From a bacterium (GTDB lineage Bacteria; Cyanobacteriota; Sericytochromatia; S15B-MN24; UBA4093), in assembly GCA_017744355.1 (NCBI GenBank), contig JAGIBK010000006.1:231359-295358 (forward strand): a stretch of 64,000 bases of DNA, in the 5' to 3' direction. Made by a program: the position numbers and the translations under genes. A model generated the notes under the pieces. The model saw only the letters and a list, made by a program, of their open reading frames with translations, had not been told where the DNA came from and made no database searches. Positions 49,395 through 57,706 of this stretch are shown piece after piece. Each line of letters begins with the position of its first letter. Position 1 is the stretch's first letter.

Positions 49395-49505
49395 GTCTAA
49401 AGCACTCCAGACGAACCTCCTAGGAGTTTCCGTACACCCTCTGGCATCGCTTGGCTCCTCGGCGGGTATAGGACTTCTTGCCCACCCTCGAGGAGACCGT
49501 CCCGC

Positions 49506-50669
49506 ATGACACGCCGCCACATCCCCGCCCTCGCCATCGCAGGCCTAGCCCTCGTCGTTTCCGCCTGCGCGGACAACGGCCCTGCGACGACGAACACCCC
49601 TTCGAGCGACCCGTTCGCCGACGTGGGGCGCGGCGCGGCCGCCATCCAGCAGGCCTCGGGCATGACCGGCGACGCAACCGCCGCGGGCCTCACGACCGTC
49701 GCTCCCCTCACCACGGTCGCGCCGCTCACCACCGTCGCCCCCTACCGCGTCGCGGCTGGCCTCCCCGAGCCCGAGCTCGAAGAAGAGGGCCCCTACAGCA
49801 CCCGCTACGAGTTCACCCAGGTCTCGGAAGGCGCGAGCGCACCCGGGTTCGTGCCGAACGGCGCCTACCGCAGCGAGCGCCATGCGAACTACACCACCCG
49901 CAACGAGGACGGCGAGACCGTCGAGCAAGGGATGGCGGTGCGGCGCTTCGACCTCTACCAGCACCCGAGCAGCTTCACCCTCGAGGTCTTCGACGCGCGC
50001 AAGGTCGCAACCTCCGTGCGCCGCCAGCCGGGCGTCTACGGCGCCTTCGGTACCCAGACGCTGACCGCAACCGAAGACATCCGCGCCATCACGGTCTACC
50101 ACCAGCCCGAAGGGACCGCGAGCAGCTCCTTGACCGTCGCAGCGATCGACCGCTACGAGGCGGGCAAGGGCGAGGACCTCGCCGAGCGGATCGCGGCCCG
50201 ACAGGCACGCGTCTCGCGCGGCGTCACCGTGCGCGGCACCCTGCCCGACGGCTTGCCCGTCTCCTTCACCCAGACCCGAGCGGGCAGCGGCAGCCTGCAA
50301 GTGCGCGGCTTCGACGGCGAGGTAACCCTCGATGGGGGTGCTGGCAAGTTCAAGGTTTCAAGCCGCCTCGAAGCCACCATGCCCGATCGCTCCCGCATGC
50401 CGAGCGCGCTCACGGGCAACGTCGTCCTCTCGCGCGACGATGCCAACGGCGTGGCGCTCGCCGATTTGCACCTCACGAGCTTCATCTGCCACCCGGCGCT
50501 CAAGACCATCGACGTCAAGGGCGAGGTGCGCAACCCGCGCGGCGACAAGACCGGCACCTACGTTGGCCAGATCAACCTGCGCACCGGCAAGTGGCTGGGC
50601 AGCTACGAGGCCACCGGCAAGCCGAAGCAAACCCTGGACCTCACCGGCGTGATGGAACAGCTCTTGTAA
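49506..50669 (+). CDS. Lipoprotein with LTTVAP repeats, function unknown
   Basis: 387 residues. Lipobox LVVSAC (Cys21). A low-complexity stretch includes three copies of LTTVAP (about residues 62-79). The rest looks like a beta-rich extracytoplasmic protein (VTVRGTLPDGLPVSFTQTRA, ADLHLTSFICHPALKTIDVK). I do not recognise a family. ATG 49506 has GAGGAG 15 nt upstream. GC-rich again, so the accessory island ends before it. A terminator follows. Confidence 0.78.
   Translation: MTRRHIPALAIAGLALVVSACADNGPATTNTPSSDPFADVGRGAAAIQQASGMTGDATAAGLTTVAPLTTVAPLTTVAPYRVAAGLPEPELEEEGPYSTRYEFTQVSEGASAPGFVPNGAYRSERHANYTTRNEDGETVEQGMAVRRFDLYQHPSSFTLEVFDARKVATSVRRQPGVYGAFGTQTLTATEDIRAITVYHQPEGTASSSLTVAAIDRYEAGKGEDLAERIAARQARVSRGVTVRGTLPDGLPVSFTQTRAGSGSLQVRGFDGEVTLDGGAGKFKVSSRLEATMPDRSRMPSALTGNVVLSRDDANGVALADLHLTSFICHPALKTIDVKGEVRNPRGDKTGTYVGQINLRTGKWLGSYEATGKPKQTLDLTGVMEQLL
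49689..49742 (+). repeat. Three 18-bp tandem repeats coding LTTVAP
   Basis: Units at 49689-49706, 49707-49724 and 49725-49742, differing only at third codon positions, which suggests selection to keep the peptide. Confidence 0.85.
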
Positions 50670-50676
50670 AAATGAA

Positions 50677-50700
50677 GGGGCGGCGCTGACGCGCCGCCCC
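50677..50700. terminator. Bidirectional terminator hairpin
   Basis: 10-bp GC stem (50677-50686 with 50691-50700), loop TGAC, between the convergent lipoprotein and helical protein genes. TGTAAAAAT lies on the left side. Confidence 0.75.
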
Positions 50701-50716
50701 CAATCCCTGAAAGGGA

Positions 50717-51229
50717 CTACTTGGTAGCCTTGCTGCTGGTGGTGGCAGCGGGCTTTTCGGTTTCGATCTCGACCCGGGTCACCTGGGGCGCACGGGTGGC
50801 GACCGGCTTCGTGCTCGTGGCGAGCGGCATCAGGCGGTTGGTGACGGTCTTGGTGGTTTCCAAGGTCAGGTCCACCTGGTTGCGAAGGGACGCGATGCCC
50901 TCCATCGTCATGCGGGTGCTGACGCCGATGAAATCAGCCTTCTTGCCCTCTTCGGAAATCGTGTTGACGACTTCCTTCGCGGCTTCGAGGCTGCCATCGG
51001 CGACGGCCTTGGCCTTGCCGAAGAAGTCGAGCCCGTTGGGCTCGGCGCTCAGCTTGACGACCTTCTTCGTGTTGTCGATAGCCGTATCCAGGACGCGACG
51101 GGTCACGCCGACCAGGTCGACGCGGCTCATCTCATCCGAGGTACGATCGACGTACGTCTTCAGGTTGTCGAGGCTCCCGGTGACGAACTTCGTGCCGGAT
51201 TCCGTGAGATCTTTAACCAAGCTAGCCAT
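50717..51229 (-). CDS. Helical phasin-like protein with internal repeats
   Basis: 170 residues, no signal peptide, almost entirely amphipathic helix with a Lys/Thr/Ala tail (PAATTSSKATK). Segments of about 31 residues repeat: DLVGVTRRVLDTAIDNTKKV, DFFGKAKAVADGSLEAAKEV, DFIGVSTRMTMEGIASLRNQ. This resembles phasins or other granule- or membrane-coating proteins, but no family is certain. Its own start is supported by GGAGGG 7 bp before ATG 51229. The upstream TnpB-like frame runs straight into it without a stop, so the protein may also be made as a C-terminal fusion. Confidence 0.75.
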   Translation of the reverse strand: MASLVKDLTESGTKFVTGSLDNLKTYVDRTSDEMSRVDLVGVTRRVLDTAIDNTKKVVKLSAEPNGLDFFGKAKAVADGSLEAAKEVVNTISEEGKKADFIGVSTRMTMEGIASLRNQVDLTLETTKTVTNRLMPLATSTKPVATRAPQVTRVEIETEKPAATTSSKATK

Positions 51230-52555
51230 TTCAATACCCTCCATTTGGTATGTATTCGTTGATGCGTTGACACCAAGGGTTGGAGAGGTTGGGAGGGTGG
51301 CATGCGAGACCGCCTCGCCAAGCGAGGTGAGCGCGCTTCTCATGCGATCGGCCTGTCCCTTGATCAGACCAGCCACTTGAGCTGCAGCCGTGCCGTCGGC
51401 CTGGGCGCCGGGGTTGTACCCGACGCCTGCGATACGGATCGTCTCCGACCAGATCGCGGTTTGGGCGATGTTGCGGGCCGCGTTGAGGTCCGCGTGGGCG
51501 TGGTAGCCGCACGCGCACCGGTAGGCGCGGCCGCGCCTATTGCCCGGTTGAACGACCCCGCAGGCATAGCACCGCTGCGAGGACTCGAAGCCATTGACCG
51601 CCATGACCGGGATCCCGCGCAGCTCGGCTTTGCGGGACACCAGCCGCTGGATGCGGCGGTAGGATTCGACCTCGCGGGCGGCACCCGGAGTCGTTTGGGA
51701 AGTGAAGGATTCGAACTTGATGCAGGAGCCCTTGTCGTGGGCGGCGAAGGCCACCAGGGCGTTGGCCAGGGTGCGGTCCGCGTGCACCATGTAGCGCTCG
51801 CGCTTGGCGACGACGCGCTTGAGGGCGCGGCGGTTGCCGCTTTCGGCCAGGCGCGCGACCACCTTGTCGTAGCGACGCAGATGATGCTCGTGGGCCTTGC
51901 CCGACAGGAAGAGGCGGCGATTGGAACCGGGCGCCACGGCCACGGCGCGGTGCCGACGCCCGAGATCGACGCCCACCGCCGCATAGCTTGCGCTCGGCGC
52001 CGGCACGTCGTTGAGGTAGGTCGCCGCGAAGAACCAGCGCCCGCGACGCTGGTAGAGGCGCCCTTCCAGGGGGATGCCCGCGAGCATCAGGCGCTGCAGG
52101 GCCTCGGTCTGGGCCATGGGCACGAGCACCGGCACGGTGACGGGGCGGCCAAGAACCGGGATGGTGAGCTTCCAGCGCCCCTCGATGCTGGTGAGCTGCC
52201 AGTCCTGGTCGCCGAAGACGACCGGGGCGTACGGCTTGAACTTGGGAAGGGGCGATCGCTCGGTGCGCGACTTGGCGGCCTTGAGCTGGCCGCGGATCAT
52301 GCGCGTCAGAGGATGGTCCAGGCCCGAGGGGAAGAGGCGCTCCATGGCCTCGAAGGCGCCGCGCTCGAAGAGTTCGAAGGCGCTGCGTGCCATCGCGGGG
52401 GTGGGAGCGACCGTCTCGACCGCATCCAGCGAGCCCCGGACCATGGCAACCGCTAGCTCGTTGGCGATCCGGTTGAACTCGACCTGCATCTGCCGAAACG
52501 CCTGCTGTTTGGCAAGCGTCGGGGCGTGCAGTTCGAGGGTGATCGTCCGGGCCAC
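50717..52555 (-). CDS. tnpB: TnpB-like RNA-guided nuclease reading through into the helical protein
   Basis: The open frame codes 612 residues. Residues 1 to about 380 are an IS200/IS605-type TnpB: RuvC Asp197 (VGVDLGRRHRAVAV), Glu282 (IKFESFTSQ), zinc-ribbon cysteines 329, 332, 347 and 349, and Asp356 (HAHADLNAARNI); all catalytic residues are present. Residues 380-437 are a linker; residues 443-612 equal the helical protein. There is no stop between them. GTG 52555 has GAGG 8 bp upstream; a -10 at 52598-52593. No TnpA is nearby. In known systems TnpB uses a guide RNA from the element's 3' end. Whether the fusion is made is untested. Confidence 0.85.
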   Translation of the reverse strand: MARTITLELHAPTLAKQQAFRQMQVEFNRIANELAVAMVRGSLDAVETVAPTPAMARSAFELFERGAFEAMERLFPSGLDHPLTRMIRGQLKAAKSRTERSPLPKFKPYAPVVFGDQDWQLTSIEGRWKLTIPVLGRPVTVPVLVPMAQTEALQRLMLAGIPLEGRLYQRRGRWFFAATYLNDVPAPSASYAAVGVDLGRRHRAVAVAPGSNRRLFLSGKAHEHHLRRYDKVVARLAESGNRRALKRVVAKRERYMVHADRTLANALVAFAAHDKGSCIKFESFTSQTTPGAAREVESYRRIQRLVSRKAELRGIPVMAVNGFESSQRCYACGVVQPGNRRGRAYRCACGYHAHADLNAARNIAQTAIWSETIRIAGVGYNPGAQADGTAAAQVAGLIKGQADRMRSALTSLGEAVSHATLPTSPTLGVNASTNTYQMEGIEMASLVKDLTESGTKFVTGSLDNLKTYVDRTSDEMSRVDLVGVTRRVLDTAIDNTKKVVKLSAEPNGLDFFGKAKAVADGSLEAAKEVVNTISEEGKKADFIGVSTRMTMEGIASLRNQVDLTLETTKTVTNRLMPLATSTKPVATRAPQVTRVEIETEKPAATTSSKATK

Positions 52556-52592
52556 TGAGGCGTCCTCATGCAACCGAGGGGGCGTCGATCCG

Positions 52593-52598
52593 ATTATA
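52593..52598 (-). promoter_or_regulatory. -10 element of tnpB
   Basis: Perfect TATAAT on the - strand, about 38 bp before the GTG at 52555. The -35 at 17 bp (GGCAAG) is weak. Confidence 0.5.
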
Positions 52599-52672
52599 GC
52601 ACCCTTGGAAACGAACTTGCCTGCTGGCCGTTTCCGGGCTAACCGAGGCCATGAGCTGGGCGAGCAGGTGCT

Positions 52673-54748
52673 ATGATCAGCAGCATGATACGCGTGATCG
52701 GCCTGATGTCAGGCACCTCTCTCGACGGCGTGGACGTTTGCATGGTCCGCTTCTCCCAGGCGGGCCGCCTTCGCTTCGAGATCGAGGCCTTCGAGACTTA
52801 CCCCTTGCCCGAAGCCCTCAAGGCCGCGGTGCTCGCCCAGATGCGCCCCGAGACCAGCCGAGTGGATGCCCTCTGCGCCCTCGACGCCGAGCTGGGCGCC
52901 TTCTTCGCCGACGCGGCGCTGCGGCTCATCGCCGAAGCCGGCCTCTCACCCGAAGCGGTGGACCTCATCGGCTCGCACGGCCAGACGATTTACCACCTGC
53001 CCCACGGCCCTTATCCCTCGACCATGCAACTCGGCGACGGCTCGTTCATCGCCGTACGCACGGGGATCACCACCGTCAGCGACTTCCGGATGGCCGACAT
53101 GGCCGCAGGCGGGCAGGGTGCGCCCTTGGTTCCCCACGCGGACCGGACCCTCTTCGCTGATCCCGCGCGCGCGATCGCCCTGCTCAACCTGGGCGGCATC
53201 GCCAACATCACCCTGATGGCGCCCGGCGGCGATCGCCTCCTGGCCTTCGACACGGGCCCCGCCAACATGGTCGTCGATCGCTTCGTCGAGCGCCTGACCG
53301 AGGGCAGGCAGCACTACGACGCCGACGGCCGGATCGCGCTGAGCGGCCGGGTCCAGCCCGAGCTGCTCGACCAGTGGCTCCAGCACCCCTTCTTCATGGC
53401 CCGTCCGCCCAAGTCCACCGGGCGCGAGGATTTCGGGCACGCCTACGCGGATGCGCGCTATGACGAAGGGCTCGAAGCCGGGGTGAGCGGTCCTGATCTG
53501 GTGGCCACGGCCACCGCCCTCACCGCCCACAGCGTTGCCCAGAGCCTGCGCGCCTTCGCCCCACCCAGCCTTCGGCCTTCCGAGATCCTGGTGAGCGGCG
53601 GCGGCGCCCGCAACCCTGCCCTGATGGCCTTTTTGCAAGAGGCCCTCGCCCCCGTGCCCGTCGTGCCGCTCGATGCACGTGGGGTCTCGGGGGATGCCAA
53701 GGAAGCCCTCGCCTTCGCCCTCTTCGCCTACCAGGCGGTGCAAGGCCTCTTCAACCACGCCCCCGACGCCACCGGTGCGAGTACTCCGCTGGTCCTCGGC
53801 AAGATCGCTCCTGGGCGCAACTTCGCAGGCGTCAAGCTCCGGGCGACGAGCAGCCCTGAAGTCGGCACCGAGAGCCCCAATCCCCTGAGCCAGGACCTGG
53901 ACCTCATGACGATCCCCGAGATCCTGGCCGTCATGAACCAAGAGGATGCGCGCTGTCTCGATGCGATCGCCTCGGCCCTGCCGACCCTCTCTGCGCTCGT
54001 CGCGCGGGTGCAAGCAGCGCTTGAATCAGGCGGCCGCCTCTTCTACGTGGGCGCGGGCACCAGCGGGCGCCTCGGGGTGCTCGATGCCTCTGAATGCCCG
54101 CCCACCTTCTCGACCGACCCCGAGCTGGTGCAGGGCCTCATCGCCGGTGGTGACTACGCCCTGCGCAACGCCGTCGAAGGGGCCGAGGACGATCGCGAGG
54201 CGGGCGCCAAGGACCTGGCGGCGCGCGGCCTGAACGCCAAAGACGTCGTGGTGGGGATCGCCGCGAGCGGCCACACTCCCTACGTCCACGGCGCCCTCGC
54301 CTACGCGCACGAACTCGAGGCCGCCACGGGCCTCATCGCCTGCAACCGGCTCGCCGAGCGCCCCGCATACGTGGACGAACTGGTGGAACTCGTGGTGGGG
54401 CCGGAAATCCTGGCCGGTTCGACCCGCCTCAAGGCCGGGACCGTCACCAAGCTTGCGCTCAACATGATCTCGACGGCCGCCATGGTGCGGCTCGGCAAGG
54501 TCTACGGCAACCGCATGGTCGATGTCCGGGTTTCGAACGCCAAGCTCGCACGCCGGGCCCTCGGCATGGTCCAGGCCCTCGGGGGCGTCGAGGCCGCCGA
54601 AGCCGAGCGCTTGCTTGAAGCGAGCCAGGGGCGCGTCAAGACGGCGATCGCCATGGCCCGGTGCGGCCTCGACGCCGCCGAAGCGGAGCGTCGCCTCGCC
54701 GAAGCGGCCGGGCGGCTGCGGCAAGTGGTCGGCAATCCAACCCCTTGA
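52673..54748 (+). CDS. anmK-murQ: Bifunctional AnmK-MurQ fusion (anhMurNAc kinase / MurNAc-6-P etherase)
   Basis: 691 residues, one frame. N-terminal AnmK (about 5-385): GLMSGTSLDGVDV, LGSHGQ-type segment LIGSHGQTIYHLPHG, DTGPANMVVD and SGGGARNPALM. C-terminal MurQ (about 395-691): TESPNPLSQDLDLMTIPEIL, the SIS sugar-phosphate motif VGAGTSGRLGVLDASECPPT, and GSTRLKAGTVTKLALNM. Together they turn anhydro-MurNAc into MurNAc-6-P and then GlcNAc-6-P, two consecutive steps of peptidoglycan recycling in the cytoplasm. ATG 52673 has GAGCAGG upstream; ATG 52685 is an alternative. NagZ and a sugar ABC transporter lie nearby on the other strand. Confidence 0.93.
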   Translation: MISSMIRVIGLMSGTSLDGVDVCMVRFSQAGRLRFEIEAFETYPLPEALKAAVLAQMRPETSRVDALCALDAELGAFFADAALRLIAEAGLSPEAVDLIGSHGQTIYHLPHGPYPSTMQLGDGSFIAVRTGITTVSDFRMADMAAGGQGAPLVPHADRTLFADPARAIALLNLGGIANITLMAPGGDRLLAFDTGPANMVVDRFVERLTEGRQHYDADGRIALSGRVQPELLDQWLQHPFFMARPPKSTGREDFGHAYADARYDEGLEAGVSGPDLVATATALTAHSVAQSLRAFAPPSLRPSEILVSGGGARNPALMAFLQEALAPVPVVPLDARGVSGDAKEALAFALFAYQAVQGLFNHAPDATGASTPLVLGKIAPGRNFAGVKLRATSSPEVGTESPNPLSQDLDLMTIPEILAVMNQEDARCLDAIASALPTLSALVARVQAALESGGRLFYVGAGTSGRLGVLDASECPPTFSTDPELVQGLIAGGDYALRNAVEGAEDDREAGAKDLAARGLNAKDVVVGIAASGHTPYVHGALAYAHELEAATGLIACNRLAERPAYVDELVELVVGPEILAGSTRLKAGTVTKLALNMISTAAMVRLGKVYGNRMVDVRVSNAKLARRALGMVQALGGVEAAEAERLLEASQGRVKTAIAMARCGLDAAEAERRLAEAAGRLRQVVGNPTP

Positions 54749-54779
54749 CGTTTGGTCGGTTCTAGGGCGTCATGGTGGC

Positions 54780-54944
54780 ATGCAGCATCAAGCCATGAGC
54801 CAAGCACAAGCCCAGTTCTTCGCCGAGACGGCCTGCTGTCCGGCGTGCCAGTTCGAGCGCCTCAAGCGCGGCGTCAACCTCAAAGAGGGCTGGTGGTTAT
54901 GCGGCGGCTGCGAGATCTGGTGGAACCAGCCGACTAACGACTAG
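54780..54944 (+). CDS. Small zinc-ribbon protein
   Basis: 54 residues from ATG 54780 (or 49 from ATG 54795). Two CxxC pairs, CPAC and CGGC, with WWLCGGCEIWWNQ between and after, form a zinc ribbon. Function unknown. Its TAG stop forms CTAG with the stop of the convergent gene (54941-54944). Ribosome site weak. Confidence 0.6.
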   Translation: MQHQAMSQAQAQFFAETACCPACQFERLKRGVNLKEGWWLCGGCEIWWNQPTND

Positions 54945-55912
54945 AACCGGGCGTTGAACTCGATCGCGCCGCCGCTCTGGTTGGTCTTGCTGTTGTGGAA
55001 GGCACGAGCCGTGACCTTCGCGTCCTCTTTCAGAGAGTAATCGACCCCGACGCTCGTCTCCAGGGACTTGTCCTGGAAGCGATAGCGCTCTTCGGCGAAC
55101 GCCGACAGGTTGCCCTCGGGTGCCGTGTAGTCGACGCGCAGCGACGCAGACCCAGGCCGCACGAAGGACTTGCCGCCGGTCAACTCGGCATTGAGGCGTC
55201 CTTTTACCTTCAGGGAGTCGGTCTCGTACAAAGTGGCGCTCACGGCGTTGAACGAGAAGGGCTTGCCGGTTCGACCCGCGCGATCGTTGAGGTAGTAGGC
55301 AGCCCCTGCGACGGCGACGGAGGCGAGTGCTCCCACGAGGACCGGATCCTCCTGGAACTTCGCCTTGAGTGCGTCCTTGGCGATGTCCGTGACGTCCTTG
55401 CCGTCCTTCAGGATGTCGTCGATGCCCAGGCGGCCGTTGCCGTCGAGCTTGAGCTTCAGCTCGTAGCCGCCGCCCGCCACCCAGAAGACCATCTCCCGAA
55501 GGGCCACGTCGTGCTGGCCGGTCACCGGGTTCACCCCGAACGGCGGCAGCGGCAGGTGCGGCTGCCCCGCCGAGACCGCGTACTCTCGACCACCGCCCGC
55601 AAGATCGGCAAAGCGAACCTGCTCGATGCTCAGCGGCGGCCGACGAAACGGCACCGAAATTTCGAGGTCCGGCAGATCCTTGGCGAGCGAAGCCTGCGCC
55701 CGCTCCACACCCGGCGTGAGGGCAAGGGTGACGATCTCATCGGCGATCGCCTCTCCCGAACTGGCCTTGGTCGTGGCGCCGCTGGAGAGGGCCAGCGCAT
55801 CGCCGGTCAGGGCGAGCATGTCCGACTGAGGCTCGGCCCCACTCGCCTTCGCCCGCGACTTGGCGGCGGAAGTGGGCGACACATTGCCGGAGCTGTTGAT
55901 GGTGTTACCCAT
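54941..55912 (-). CDS. MGNT-leader protein with beta-strand-rich C-terminus, function unknown
   Basis: 323 residues. No Sec signal; the start MGNTINSSGNVSP closely matches the N-termini of the two proteins at 62616 and 63871 (MGNTSITSG.INP). A low-complexity Ala/Ser/Thr region follows (about 14-60). Mid-region has LKLDGNGRLGIDDILKDGKD, an EF-hand-like loop, then a hydrophobic segment (VGALASVAVAGAAYYL). The C-terminal third is alternating beta strands (SLRVDYTAPEGNLSAFAEER) ending AIEFNARF, like an outer-membrane strand with terminal Phe. AGGGGGAT precedes the ATG. I do not recognise a named family. Confidence 0.78.
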   Translation of the reverse strand: MGNTINSSGNVSPTSAAKSRAKASGAEPQSDMLALTGDALALSSGATTKASSGEAIADEIVTLALTPGVERAQASLAKDLPDLEISVPFRRPPLSIEQVRFADLAGGGREYAVSAGQPHLPLPPFGVNPVTGQHDVALREMVFWVAGGGYELKLKLDGNGRLGIDDILKDGKDVTDIAKDALKAKFQEDPVLVGALASVAVAGAAYYLNDRAGRTGKPFSFNAVSATLYETDSLKVKGRLNAELTGGKSFVRPGSASLRVDYTAPEGNLSAFAEERYRFQDKSLETSVGVDYSLKEDAKVTARAFHNSKTNQSGGAIEFNARF

Positions 55913-55997
55913 TGAATCCCCCTGTCGGCGAGAAACGAGCGTAGGTTCATTATGCCCGAAAGGAGGCCTCGGCTGACCTCCTCTTTTTCACAAGGGG

Positions 55998-56813
55998 CTA
56001 GTCCTTGAGGCTGCCCGCGAGCATCCCCTGGATGAAATAACGCTGGCCCGCCAGGAACACCCCGATCGCAGGCAAGATGGCGAGCGTGGTCGCCGCCATG
56101 AGCGTGCCCCAGTCGGTGATCTCGCGGAACGAGGCGCGATAGGCGGCAAGGCCCACGGGCAGGGTCCGCAGGGCATCCGAGTTGGTCACGATCAAGGGCC
56201 AGAAGAACGAGTTCCAACTGGTGATGAAGGCGAAGATAGCAAGCGTTGCGATCGCAGGCACCGCCGTCGGGAAGGCGATCCGCCAGAAGGTGCCCCAGGG
56301 CGTGCAGCCATCGAGCTTCGCGGCCTCTTCGAGCTCGGCAGGGAAGCTCAGGAACCACTGGCGCAACAAGAAGACCCCGAAGGCCCCGAACAGGCCCGGC
56401 ACGATGAGGGCCCAGTAGGTGTTCACCCAGCCCAGGCGGCACATCAGGCCGAAGAGCGGCACCACGTTCACCTGCGGCGGCACCATCATGGTCGCCAAAA
56501 AGACGAGAAACAGCGCGTCGCGCCCCTTGAAACGCAGGCGCGCGAAGGCGTAGGCCGCCATGGCCCCGGTGACGACCTGCCCCAGCACCGTGACGCTCGA
56601 AACGAGCACGCTGTTGAGGAAGTACCGCCACAAGGGGGTGGCGGTGAGGGCCTTGGCGTAGTTCTCCCAGGCGATGGGGTCGGGCCAGAGGCGCGGCGGA
56701 TAGGCCATGGCCTGGGCGTTGGTCATCAGCGAAGTCACGAGCATCAAGCCGAAGGGCAGGGCCATCGACACCGCCCCCAGGATGAGCACCAGGTACGCGA
56801 GCGCTTTCTTCAT
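55998..56813 (-). CDS. Sugar ABC transporter permease (MalG type)
   Basis: 271 residues, six membrane helices. The ATPase-docking EAA loop is FPAELEEAAKLDGCTPWGTF. C-terminal RYFIQGMLAGSLKD is the classic end of CUT1 permeases. It pairs with the MalF-type permease upstream (ATGA overlap). Last gene of the operon. No ATPase gene is present, so a shared MsmX/UgpC-like ATPase elsewhere must drive it. Confidence 0.95.
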   Translation of the reverse strand: MKKALAYLVLILGAVSMALPFGLMLVTSLMTNAQAMAYPPRLWPDPIAWENYAKALTATPLWRYFLNSVLVSSVTVLGQVVTGAMAAYAFARLRFKGRDALFLVFLATMMVPPQVNVVPLFGLMCRLGWVNTYWALIVPGLFGAFGVFLLRQWFLSFPAELEEAAKLDGCTPWGTFWRIAFPTAVPAIATLAIFAFITSWNSFFWPLIVTNSDALRTLPVGLAAYRASFREITDWGTLMAATTLAILPAIGVFLAGQRYFIQGMLAGSLKD

Positions 56814-57706
56814 TCGTAGACCACCCAGCGCTTGCGCAGGCCCCACTGGACGAGCGTGATGGCGAGGATCACGGCGAAGAGGACGTAGGCGATCGCCGAC
56901 GCCTTGCCCATGTTGAAGTAGGTGAAGGCGTTCTGGTACAGCCAGTACACGATGACGTTCGTCTGATTCATGGGGCCGCCGCCCGTGAGCATGTACACCG
57001 CATCGAACGCCTGGAAGGCGTTGATCAAAGACACGGTCGTCACCAGAAAGACCGTCGGCGACAGCAAGGGCAAGGTAATCCGGAAGAAGCGCTGCATCGC
57101 CGAGGCTCCGTCCAACATGGCGGCTTCCTCGTAGTGACCCGGGATGGCCTGCAAACCCGCGAGGAAGAGCATCATCGTATAGCCGAGGCCCTTCCAAACC
57201 GTGACCAGCACGATCGCAGGCATCGCCCAGCGCAGATCCGAGAGCCAGTAGACAGGCGCCAGCCCCAAGGCCTTGAGCGCCACGTTCAGGGCCCCGAAGC
57301 GCGGATCGAACAGCCACCCCCAGACGATCGCGATCGCCACCATCGAGGTGATGTAGGGCAAGAAATAAGCAGTGCGCAGCAGGCCGCGCCCTTTGAGCTT
57401 CCGGTTGAGCGCGACCGCAAGCGCCAAGCCGAGCGCCACGTCCAAGACTACCGTCAGGCCCACGAATCCGAAGGTCTGGCCCATGACCTGATAGAAACGA
57501 CTATCCGCGAAGAGGTCCGCGTAATTCGCAAGGCCAACGAAGCGCGGCGTCCCGAGCAGGTTCCAGCGCGTCAGGCTCAACCAGAAAGACCCGAGCACCG
57601 GCAAGAGGTTGAAGACCGCGATCCCAAGCACGCTCGGCAGCAAGAACAGCCAGGCCCAGCCCGCATCCTCGCCCAGTAGGCGCTTCATCGTCGAACGCGC
57701 CTTCAT
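56810..57706 (-). CDS. Sugar ABC transporter permease (MalF type)
   Basis: 298 residues, six membrane helices. N-terminal WAWLFLLPSVLGIAVFNLLP, EAA loop IPGHYEEAAMLDGASAMQRF, and TGGGPMNQTNVIVYWLYQ typical of CUT1 permeases. Overlaps the binding-protein gene upstream and the MalG-type gene downstream by 4 bp each. Confidence 0.95.
   Translation of the reverse strand: MKARSTMKRLLGEDAGWAWLFLLPSVLGIAVFNLLPVLGSFWLSLTRWNLLGTPRFVGLANYADLFADSRFYQVMGQTFGFVGLTVVLDVALGLALAVALNRKLKGRGLLRTAYFLPYITSMVAIAIVWGWLFDPRFGALNVALKALGLAPVYWLSDLRWAMPAIVLVTVWKGLGYTMMLFLAGLQAIPGHYEEAAMLDGASAMQRFFRITLPLLSPTVFLVTTVSLINAFQAFDAVYMLTGGGPMNQTNVIVYWLYQNAFTYFNMGKASAIAYVLFAVILAITLVQWGLRKRWVVYE

Larger units (their letters stand above)
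48254..49505. other. About 1.25 kb without an intact gene
   Basis: This stretch, of intermediate composition, holds the upstream region of the small lipoprotein (48254-48500, AT-rich), short protein-like frames on the - strand (48719-48928; and 49026-49353 in two frames, which could be a frameshifted gene), a lone TATAAT (49118-49123), and two strong hairpins (49317-49394). I see no transposase motif, tRNA or CRISPR repeat. It reads as decayed accessory DNA. Confidence 0.5.
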
